Positions 1 to 5,620 of a stretch of 21,068 nucleotides of DNA are shown here, piece after piece (positions within the stretch are counted from its first letter, which is position 1; the number at the start of each line of letters is the position of its first letter). The notes under the pieces were generated by a model that was not told where the DNA came from, made no database searches, and worked only from the letters and a program-made list of their open reading frames with translations. Location: the NCBI GenBank assembly GCA_002748505.1, contig PDSN01000076.1, positions 1 to 21,068 on the forward strand, given 5' to 3'. This DNA is from Gammaproteobacteria bacterium (GTDB lineage: Bacteria > Pseudomonadota > Gammaproteobacteria > Pseudomonadales > Halieaceae). The position numbers and the translations under genes are program-made.

Positions 1-789
1 GGTTTGGCGCGCGCCAGGGATATGGGGTTGAAAACCACCGCTGAGGGGGTGGATGGCATGTTGGCAGAGATGGAAGGCGATAGTGTTCAGATATGCTTTG
101 ACGCCACGTCTGCCTATGTTCACGCAGAAAACAGTCGTAAAGTTACCGAGCGTGGCGCGGTAATGGTAGATTTAACGCCGGCGGCTATAGGCCCTTTTTG
201 CGTGCCGCCAGTTAATCTTCAGGCCGCAGTTGAAAATAAAGACATGAACGTAAATATGGTGACCTGTGGCGGTCAGGCGACGATTCCTATGGTGGCGGCG
301 GTTAGTCGGGTGCAGGCGGTAAGTTATGGCGAAATTGTTGCAACGGTGAGCTCCAAATCAGCAGGGCCCGGCACGCGTAAGAATATTGACGAGTTTACCC
401 GCACCACCGCTAAAGCGATTGAAGTGGTTGGCGGTGCTGCCAGTGGCAAGGCCATCATTATTATTAATCCCGCCGAGCCGCCGCTGATCATGCGAGACAC
501 TGTTCACTGCTTGACCGAGAACGAGCCAGATCAAGCAGCGATCACTGAGTCGGTACAGGCTATGATAAAAGAAGTACAGCAGTATGTTCCTGGTTATACC
601 TTGAAAAATGGACCAGTATTTGACGGCAATCGGGTATCCATGTATTTGGAGGTGGCGGGTCTTGGTGATTTCCTGCCGCGCTATGCGGGTAATCTGGACA
701 TCATGACCGCTGCGGGTTTGCGTACGGCAGAAATGTACGCCCAGAAAATTCAGTCAGGCGAATTTGTTCCCGGCGCAGCAAGCGCATAG
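1..789 (+). CDS. mhpF: Acetaldehyde dehydrogenase (acylating), 5'-truncated by window edge
   Basis: Converts acetaldehyde, NAD+ and CoA to acetyl-CoA, the last step of meta-cleavage pathways for aromatics and steroids (MhpF/BphJ/DmpF/HsaG family). The frame is open to base 1 with no start in a convincing context. Family members are about 300-315 residues and about 262 are visible, so the N-terminal NAD-binding glycine-rich part lies outside the window. The catalytic cysteine is in VTCGGQATIPM, codon 265-267. The substrate/dimerisation domain follows, with the usual PGTRKNIDEFTRTT segment. The next gene starts 38 bases after the stop and encodes the aldolase that channels acetaldehyde to this enzyme, so the two form an operon. 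Which pathway (mhp, bph, hsa) cannot be told from this window; the symbol is a family label. Confidence 0.93.
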   Translation, partial: GLARARDMGLKTTAEGVDGMLAEMEGDSVQICFDATSAYVHAENSRKVTERGAVMVDLTPAAIGPFCVPPVNLQAAVENKDMNVNMVTCGGQATIPMVAAVSRVQAVSYGEIVATVSSKSAGPGTRKNIDEFTRTTAKAIEVVGGAASGKAIIIINPAEPPLIMRDTVHCLTENEPDQAAITESVQAMIKEVQQYVPGYTLKNGPVFDGNRVSMYLEVAGLGDFLPRYAGNLDIMTAAGLRTAEMYAQKIQSGEFVPGAASA

Positions 790-827
790 CCGTTAATTGC
801 ATATTCGTATAAAGAGAGACAAAGACA

Positions 828-1853
828 ATGGACTTAGCAGGTAAAAAAATTGTTGTACACGATATGTGTCTGCGTGATGGCATGCACCCGCAGCGTCATC
901 AAATTACTGTGGATCAGATGGTGCGCGTCGCCGCAGCGATGGAGGATGCCGGTGTCCCGCTTATTGAAGTGACGCACGGTGATGGTCTGGGCGGTGCTTC
1001 AGTGAACTACGGTTTTCCCGCCGCCAGTGATAAAGAGTATTTAACGGCCGTTTGCAAGACGGTGAAAAACACTAAAGTGTCAGCGTTGTTGTTGCCGGGC
1101 ATAGGCACGGTCGATCATCTTAAAATGGCGGTAGATTGCGGTATTTCAACGATTCGTGTGGCGACACATTGTTCCGAGGCTGATGTGTCTGAGCAGCATA
1201 TTACCATGGCTGCTAAAATTGATGGCTTGGATACGGTGGGCTTTTTGATGATGGCGCATATGATTAGCCCCGAGGAGCTGCTCGCACAACTAAAACTCAT
1301 GGAGGGCTACGGTGCAAACTGTGTGTATATCACTGACTCCGCCGGTTATATGTTGCCCGAGCAGGTAACTGAGCGCGTGGCATTGGCTCGAGCTGAGTTG
1401 CGTCCCGAAACAGAAATTGGTTTTCATGGCCATCACAACCTCGCAATGGGGATCGCCAACTCACTGGCAGCAGTGGAGGCGGGGGCAACGCGCATTGATG
1501 GTTCAATGGCGGGGCTTGGTGCTGGCGCGGGCAATACGCCGCTGGAAGTTTTTTTGGCGGTGTGCGACCGCATGGGCGTAGAGACTGGTGTGGATTTATA
1601 TAAAGCGATGGACATTGCCGAAGATATCATCACACCGATGATGGAGCATCAGGTGCGGGTTGATCGCGACGCGCTCACACTTGGCTATGCCGGTGTTTAT
1701 TCTTCTTTCTTGCTGTTCGCTAAACGCAGTGCGGAAAAGTATGGTCTGTCCAGTCGCGATATTTTGGTTGAGCTGGGTCGCCGCGGAACGGTTGGTGGTC
1801 AGGAGGATATGATCGAAGACTTGGCGCTGGATATGGCCAGAGGAAATGGCTAG
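828..1853 (+). CDS. mhpE: 4-hydroxy-2-oxovalerate aldolase
   Basis: A class II, divalent-metal pyruvate aldolase that splits 4-hydroxy-2-oxovalerate into pyruvate and acetaldehyde (MhpE/BphI/DmpG/HsaF family). Its 341 residues are the normal length. The N-terminal active-site string LRDGMHPQRH gives R16, D17 and H20, the same numbers as the catalytic residues of BphI. The metal-binding HGHHN motif lies near residue 200, followed by the AAVEAGATRIDGSMAGLGAGAGN barrel segment. The C-terminal helical communication domain that binds the dehydrogenase is present. The ATG at 828 has AAGAGAGA upstream. The gene lies 38 bases behind the dehydrogenase gene, as expected for partners in a channelling complex. 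A repeat-family fragment starts one base after the stop codon. Confidence 0.95.
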   Translation: MDLAGKKIVVHDMCLRDGMHPQRHQITVDQMVRVAAAMEDAGVPLIEVTHGDGLGGASVNYGFPAASDKEYLTAVCKTVKNTKVSALLLPGIGTVDHLKMAVDCGISTIRVATHCSEADVSEQHITMAAKIDGLDTVGFLMMAHMISPEELLAQLKLMEGYGANCVYITDSAGYMLPEQVTERVALARAELRPETEIGFHGHHNLAMGIANSLAAVEAGATRIDGSMAGLGAGAGNTPLEVFLAVCDRMGVETGVDLYKAMDIAEDIITPMMEHQVRVDRDALTLGYAGVYSSFLLFAKRSAEKYGLSSRDILVELGRRGTVGGQEDMIEDLALDMARGNG

Positions 1854-1854
1854 T

Positions 1855-1889
1855 CCGAAAATTCCATTTGCTGGTGAAATACCCGGGCT
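1855..1889 (+). repeat. End fragment of dispersed modular repeat
   Basis: The 15 bases CCGAAAATTCCATTT (1855-1869) are identical to the complement of 2946-2960 in the large repeat copy. The following TGGTGAAATACCCGGGCT (1872-1889) matches the repeat's terminal sequence TGGTGAAATATCCGGGTT at 16 of 18 positions. It is therefore the right end of the element with the rest missing. It begins one base after the aldolase stop codon. Confidence 0.7.
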
Positions 1890-1955
1890 GGCGAGTTTTT
1901 GAGCAAGTTGTGCCTTGGGTTTCTATAATGACCGAGCATGCTGCGGATCAGCAGT

Positions 1956-2023
1956 AAAAAAGCCGAGATTGATCTCTGTGGATTAGTGGGGAGCTAAAGC
2001 CGCAGGTGGAGATCAATCTCAGC
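1956..2023 (-). terminator. Rho-independent terminator of imuA
   Basis: A perfect 12-base inverted repeat (GAGATTGATCTC at 1965-1976, GAGATCAATCTC at 2009-2020) extends to 15 pairs with one G-U wobble (1962-1976 / 2009-2023). Read on the minus strand, the hairpin ends in GGC followed at once by six T (complement of 1956-1961), the standard intrinsic terminator form. It lies 16 bases past the imuA stop. The loop of 32 bases is long. On the plus strand there is no T run, so it should serve imuA rather than the aldolase gene. Confidence 0.75.
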
Positions 2024-2038
2024 AGAAGTGTGTTGTGC

Positions 2039-2743
2039 TTACACGGCGCACGGGTAATCGTTTGCGGCCTGTTCTTGTGGTGGCCAACTGGGCAGTTCCC
2101 ACAACTGCGGTTGATGGGGCTTGTCATTTTTGCTTGATAGGGTGACGTTGATATGTTGCGGGCCGCCGCGTTGTTTGAGTACGTGTATCTCCCGGTAGGC
2201 GCGACTTTGCAAGCGCAAGCTGGCAGGTGCAGATGAGTTTGCTGCGCGTTGTGGTCGAAACAGGACACTCAGGGTATCGCTGCGGCTGGCGGCCAGCTGC
2301 AGCTTGTGTAACTCGCGGTAGCGGTAGCTGTCGTTACCCAGCCAGGCAAAAACCGAACTGCAAGTGCCGCTGCTTAGGGCCTGCTCGATGCACCACAGCA
2401 GATTTGCGCGATTGCGTGGGTGCACCAGCAATATTTTGCTGCTATCGATTTGGCGTGCTTCCAGCAGGGGCGCGTACGGTGTGTGCGGTGGGGCGATAAA
2501 CATCATCCAGCGATTCTCCTGACTGAGCGCCTCCATGACAGGCAGGAACAGACCCATGCTGCCAAGGCCGTTGCTATCGGATAGATATTCGATACAGCCG
2601 CCCAGAGGCAGGCCCCCGCCGTGCAGTACGGTGTCCAGCTCCGCAAACCCTGTGGGCAGGGCGTTTTCATCGTGGTTCCCTGTAATGCCATGGCCAAGCC
2701 AGGTGTCAGAGCGGGAAAGGGTGTCAGCCAGTAGTGTATTCAT
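2039..2743 (-). CDS. imuA: ImuA/SulA-family SOS-response protein (orphan)
   Basis: A 234-residue member of the ImuA (SulA-like) family. ImuA normally acts with the inactive Y-family polymerase homologue ImuB and DnaE2 in error-prone translesion synthesis. The SulA branch blocks FtsZ. The N-terminal ALPTGFAELDTVLHGGGLPLGGCIEYL is the RecA-like ImuA opening. The middle part (WMMFIAPPHTPYAPLLEA, then a WLG and RELHKLQLAASRSDTLSVLFRP string) is the shared ImuA/SulA core. A charged C-terminal tail follows. The ATG at 2743 has GGAGG nine bases upstream. Two LexA boxes stand upstream and an intrinsic terminator directly downstream, so it is transcribed alone. No imuB or dnaE2 follows, which is unusual. 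Whether it works in mutagenesis or division control cannot be settled from sequence. Confidence 0.8.
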   Translation of the reverse strand: MNTLLADTLSRSDTWLGHGITGNHDENALPTGFAELDTVLHGGGLPLGGCIEYLSDSNGLGSMGLFLPVMEALSQENRWMMFIAPPHTPYAPLLEARQIDSSKILLVHPRNRANLLWCIEQALSSGTCSSVFAWLGNDSYRYRELHKLQLAASRSDTLSVLFRPQRAANSSAPASLRLQSRAYREIHVLKQRGGPQHINVTLSSKNDKPHQPQLWELPSWPPQEQAANDYPCAV

Positions 2744-2768
2744 TATGTACGTCCTCCGACGCTGTTAA

Positions 2769-2784
2769 CTGTATGGGTATACAG
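2769..2784. promoter_or_regulatory. LexA operator 1 (SOS box)
   Basis: CTGTATGGGTATACAG fits the gammaproteobacterial consensus CTGT-N8-ACAG exactly and is embedded in AACTGT...ACAGTA. It lies 25 bases upstream of the imuA start codon, where bound LexA would block transcription. Confidence 0.85.
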
Positions 2785-2785
2785 T

Positions 2786-2805
2786 AATTCACCGCGGGGT
2801 GAATT
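2786..2805. promoter_or_regulatory. Palindrome between the two LexA boxes
   Basis: AATTCACC-GCGG-GGTGAATT is a perfect 8-4-8 inverted repeat, one base past LexA operator 1. It does not match the LexA consensus. It could be the site of a second regulator or a small hairpin in the imuA leader. The function is unknown. Confidence 0.45.
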
Positions 2806-2813
2806 GCAACAAC

Positions 2814-2833
2814 TACTGTATAAAAAATCAGTA
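2814..2833. promoter_or_regulatory. LexA operator 2 (one mismatch)
   Basis: TACTGTATAAAAAATCAGTA matches the SOS box consensus with a single change in the right half (TCAG for ACAG) and keeps the symmetric TA flanks. Its centre is 47 bases from that of operator 1. Two boxes suggest tight or graded SOS control of imuA. Confidence 0.65.
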
Positions 2834-2850
2834 GGAGGCTGTGACGGATT

Positions 2851-3061
2851 GTTGTTGGGGGGGTAACCCGTTGATATCAAATAAATAATAGTGGGCAAGC
2901 CGCCGTACTGGTGAAATATCCGGGTAACCCGGATGTTTTGCCGGTAAATGGAATTTTCGGGAAAAAGGACAAAGAAGGTTGTTCAAACATCATGAACAGC
3001 GTAGCGGTAGCTACGGTTTGAATGATTTTGGGCAAGATTCGATGGTGAAATATCCGGGTTA
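2851..3061 (-). repeat. Dispersed modular repeat, composite copy A
   Basis: This fills most of the 315-base gene-free stretch between imuA and sodX. Read on the minus strand it consists of: terminal repeat AACCCGGATATTTCACCA (complement of 3043-3060); an 81-base core (2962-3042) holding the hairpin CGTAGC-GGTA-GCTACG; a right end (2927-2960); then, joined head to head, a second terminal repeat (2909-2926) and a second module reaching about 2851. The core is 78/81 identical to the copy at the window's right end and the second module about 73% over 45 bases. No transposase is encoded. The organisation suggests a non-autonomous MITE-like element, possibly two insertions side by side. Confidence 0.8.
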
Positions 3062-3379
3062 GATGCGGCGGCGCGGCTTTTTCACATGCCAGATCACTCG
3101 CCCAAGCACGCGCTCGCTGCCTTGCCAACCGATGTGCTCGGGGCTTGATGAGGCGGGGTTTTCGCCGGTGAGTTTGAGTTCCAGGTGTTGGCAGTTGCTG
3201 CGGTGGCGTGTGTCCAGCACGCGTTTGACGATAATGCCGAGATCCGGGTGGTCGACGACGACGATGTCGTTGGGGCGATAGCGCGGGCGTACGCCGCGGA
3301 AGGTCAGCACATAGTCGCCGTGCGCGTAGCGCGGCGACATGCTGTTGCCGGTGACCTTAAAGCGGCGCAGACCCAGCAA
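3059..3379 (-). CDS. sodX: Nickel superoxide dismutase maturation protease (S24/S26-type)
   Basis: A small signal-peptidase-like serine protease expected to trim the SodN propeptide so that the N-terminal histidine can bind nickel. The 106 residues show the Ser in TGNSMSP (S13) and the catalytic Lys in IIVKRV (K52), with the family's GDYVL and NDIVVV strands. Family members are usually about 90-140 residues. No ATG precedes the active serine; the best start is TTG at 3379, nine bases past the sodN stop. It is in the same frame as sodN, with only TAA and three codons between, and no good ribosome binding site, so translation probably depends on sodN. Its TAA stop overlaps the first bases of the downstream repeat. 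Assignment rests on motif and neighbour. Confidence 0.85.
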   Translation of the reverse strand: MLGLRRFKVTGNSMSPRYAHGDYVLTFRGVRPRYRPNDIVVVDHPDLGIIVKRVLDTRHRSNCQHLELKLTGENPASSSPEHIGWQGSERVLGRVIWHVKKPRRRI

Positions 3380-3388
3380 AAAAGACGC

Positions 3389-3889
3389 TTACTTTTTAAG
3401 GTCGGGGTAGACCACGTCTTCGTTGGGGGCGTAGGGGCAGGTAGCGGTATAGGTGTCTACACCCTTGGTGGCCCAGAAGATTTCGGCGAATTCATTGACC
3501 AGTTTGAGCAGCGTTTCACCGTTGGCGCGGTCGATGTGTTGTTTTGCCGCAGAGCCAGCCAGCATGATGTTGTGCACCAGTTCGTCGATTTGCGGGAACT
3601 GTTCTTTTTGCGGCGCCTTGATGTAGTCACCCCAGATAATGCGCACTTCTTCTTTGACCTTGGCAACGTGGGCTTCCTTTTCAGCCACCAGGCGCACCAA
3701 AGTGGCCTGTTGCGCGCGAGTCAGTTCGCCATCGCCAAGATCCGCGATTTGATCGAGAAAACGAATCACGCTGAGGGCGGAGATTTGTGCGGTGCTGGGG
3801 TCGTAAATACCGCAGGGCACGTCACAGTGTGCAGAGGCCAGCGGTGCGGCTTTGAATTGGTCTAGCTTGTTCAGCAAAGAGTAGATCAT
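3389..3889 (-). CDS. sodN: Nickel-dependent superoxide dismutase
   Basis: Dismutates superoxide to oxygen and hydrogen peroxide at a nickel centre, in the cytoplasm as a hexamer in known examples. The nickel hook HCDVPCGIY starts at residue 21. After removal of the first 20 residues this gives mature His1, Cys2, Cys6 and Tyr9, exactly the known ligand and second-sphere positions. The rest (FLDQIADLGDGELTRAQQATLVRLVAEKEAHVAKVKEEVRII) is the four-helix bundle. Its 166 residues are normal for a family with a propeptide. The ATG at 3889 has AAGGA upstream. The maturation protease follows immediately. NiSOD needs neither iron nor manganese, which suits metal-poor sea water. A separate sodB/sodA is not visible here. 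Confidence 0.96.
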   Translation of the reverse strand: MIYSLLNKLDQFKAAPLASAHCDVPCGIYDPSTAQISALSVIRFLDQIADLGDGELTRAQQATLVRLVAEKEAHVAKVKEEVRIIWGDYIKAPQKEQFPQIDELVHNIMLAGSAAKQHIDRANGETLLKLVNEFAEIFWATKGVDTYTATCPYAPNEDVVYPDLKK

Positions 3890-4115
3890 CTTCGTTTCCT
3901 TGTGTTAGTTTGACTGTGTGAACATACGAGGCGATTTTATAACACAGAACGTTAGCAATTGCATGGTACTACAACGGCCCGCGCAACAGGCTGGGCAGGT
4001 CGGCCAGATCGAAACCACGGTCGATCAACGTGGCTTCAAGCCTGAGGTCAGCACGTTTTTTGCCCTGGCGGACAGTTGACGCAGGCGGCGTATATTGCCG
4101 TTTTGTTCCGGCTTT

Positions 4116-4961
4116 TCAGACGAGGGATTTCTCGCCCGACTCAACGCTTTGCAGGATCAGGGTGTTAATAGTCATAGGGCCAACGCCGCCGGGTACGGGG
4201 GTTAGCGCGCTGGCCTTGTCGTGCAGTTTTGATAACTCGATATCGCCCACACCGCCGGGATGATAGCCGGCGTCCACCACTACCGCGCCTTCTTTGACCC
4301 AATCCGCCTGAATAAACTCGGGCTTGCCCACTGCGCCAACCAAAATATCAGCCTGGCCGATAAGCTCGGGCAGGTTTTGGGTGCGCGAGTGGCAGATGGT
4401 AACCGTGGCGTGTTTTGCAAGCAGCATCATCGCCATAGGCTTGCCCAAAATGGGGCTGCGACCCACCACAACCGCGTGACGGCCCTCGATGGGAATGTCG
4501 TAGGCCTCCAGCAGGCGCATAATGCCCTGTGGCGTAGCGCATCCGTAGGCGGGCTCGCCCATGGCCATGCGGCCAAAGCCCAGGCAGGTTACGCCGTCCA
4601 CGTCTTTTGCCAGGGAGATGGCATCGAAACAGGCGCGCTCGTCAATCTGAGCGGGTACAGGGTGTTGCAGTAGAATGCCGTGCACATCCGGGTTGTTGTT
4701 CAGCTCGTCGATTTTGGCCAATAACTGCTCGGTGCTTGTGCTGGCGGGCAGTTCTATCGCGAGGGATTCCATACCCACGCGGCGACAGGCATTGCCTTTC
4801 ATTTTTACATAGGTCGCCGAGGCCGGATCATCGCCCACCAAAATCGTTGCCAGAATGGGTGTTTTACCGCCACTGCGTGCTTTCAGCGCAGTTACGCGCT
4901 CAAGCAATGCGGCTTCAGTTTGTTTGGCGAGGGTTTTTCCATCTAAAATGCGGGCGGGCAT
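4116..4961 (-). CDS. folD: Bifunctional methylenetetrahydrofolate dehydrogenase / cyclohydrolase
   Basis: Interconverts 5,10-methylene-, methenyl- and 10-formyl-tetrahydrofolate in cytoplasmic one-carbon metabolism. In 281 residues it shows Y51 and catalytic K55 (YVKMK), Q99 and D122 (KDVDG), the dinucleotide-binding GRSPILGKPMA, CHSRT, and the C-terminal PVPGGVGPMT signature. It departs from the commonest FolD form: the usual QLPLP is QHPVP, and the NADP-domain strand reads DAGYHPGGVGDIEL instead of the common DVGIN type. This points to a divergent FolD branch with the catalytic residues intact. It is a monocistronic-looking gene between sodN and the tRNA cluster. The frame stays open for 48 codons after its TGA stop (see findings). 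Confidence 0.95.
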   Translation of the reverse strand: MPARILDGKTLAKQTEAALLERVTALKARSGGKTPILATILVGDDPASATYVKMKGNACRRVGMESLAIELPASTSTEQLLAKIDELNNNPDVHGILLQHPVPAQIDERACFDAISLAKDVDGVTCLGFGRMAMGEPAYGCATPQGIMRLLEAYDIPIEGRHAVVVGRSPILGKPMAMMLLAKHATVTICHSRTQNLPELIGQADILVGAVGKPEFIQADWVKEGAVVVDAGYHPGGVGDIELSKLHDKASALTPVPGGVGPMTINTLILQSVESGEKSLV

Positions 4962-5067
4962 AGCGGGTTTCCATGTCGTTTATTGCAAAGCCTGCTATTG
5001 TCCCACGCCTGGCCTGGAGGGTGAAGTCTCTGCGGTAAACAATCTCACCTAAATTCGTGGTGTCGGC

Positions 5068-5096
5068 TTGACGAGGGCGAAGGGGGCAAGTATTAT
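5068..5096 (+). promoter_or_regulatory. Sigma-70 promoter of the tRNA cluster
   Basis: TTGACG (5068-5073), a 17-base spacer and TATTAT (5091-5096) match the consensus at 5/6 positions each with ideal spacing. The following TCGCCCTCC is a GC-rich discriminator typical of stable-RNA promoters under stringent control. Transcription would start near 5103, some 38 bases before tRNA-Pro. Confidence 0.8.
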
Positions 5097-5140
5097 TCGC
5101 CCTCCTGAAAAATCAGGTGTCCGTAACGGGTTTATAGCAA

Positions 5141-5217
5141 CGGGGTATAGCGCAGTCTGGTAGCGCGCCTGCTTTGGGAGCAGGATGTCGGGAGTTCGAA
5201 TCTCTCTACCCCGACCA
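5141..5217 (+). tRNA. tRNA-Pro (TGG)
   Basis: A 77-base cloverleaf. Acceptor CGGGGTA pairs with TACCCCG (5207-5213), discriminator A, and CCA is encoded. Anticodon arm CCTGC-TTTGGGA-GCAGG gives TGG; the T arm contains GTTCGAATC. It is the first gene of the three-tRNA transcript. Confidence 0.96.
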
Positions 5218-5249
5218 ACCCTCACTTACGGTATCTTTTTCAGTGCAGT

Positions 5250-5326
5250 GGTGGCCGTAGCTCATCAGGTAGAGCACCGGATTGTGGCTCCGGAGGTGGA
5301 GGGTTCGAGACCCTTCGGCCACCCCA
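5250..5326 (+). tRNA. tRNA-His (GTG)
   Basis: Acceptor GTGGCCG (5251-5257) pairs with CGGCCAC (5316-5322). G at 5250 is the extra G-1 of tRNA-His, opposite C73, and CCA is encoded. Anticodon arm CCGGA-TTGTGGC-TCCGG gives GTG; the T arm contains GTTCGAGAC. It lies 32 bases after tRNA-Pro. Confidence 0.96.
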
Positions 5327-5369
5327 TTTTGTGTTGCGCTCTCGCGCCGCAAGAACCTGTCGCCAACCC

Positions 5370-5446
<77 letters not shown>

Positions 5447-5578
5447 GCGTCTTACCTTTTTCCTGTTGTTAACTTCTCGATCATCTGAAGTGCTTTTGAA
5501 AACTCAGGGTTTTGCCTGTGTATTTTTAAAGCCGATTTTTTTTCGCGTTGTTTACCGTCGATTTTAAAACAGAAATCC

Positions 5579-5619
5579 CGATACCTGACGACGCTGTGTT
5601 CGTTACCGGGCAGGTATCG
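5579..5619 (-). terminator. Hairpin directly after uup (possible terminator)
   Basis: CGATACCTG (5579-5587) and CAGGTATCG (5611-5619) form a perfect 9-base inverted repeat starting one base past the uup stop, with ACGA/TCGT able to add an inner helix. Only a short T run (TTTT) follows on the minus strand, so it may be a 3'-end stabilising hairpin rather than an efficient terminator. Confidence 0.45.
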
Positions 5620-5620
5620 C

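Noticed and set aside
1941..1954. Small hairpin CTGC-GGATCA-GCAG beside the imuA terminator
   Set aside because: A four-pair stem is too short to mean anything alone.
2877..3128. 83-codon open frame (-) across the repeat (MARQRARAWASDL... NIQTVATATLFMMFEQPSLSF type translation)
   Set aside because: It runs through the repeat modules and into sodX in another frame. The equivalent frame in copy B is broken by stops, and there is no ribosome binding site.
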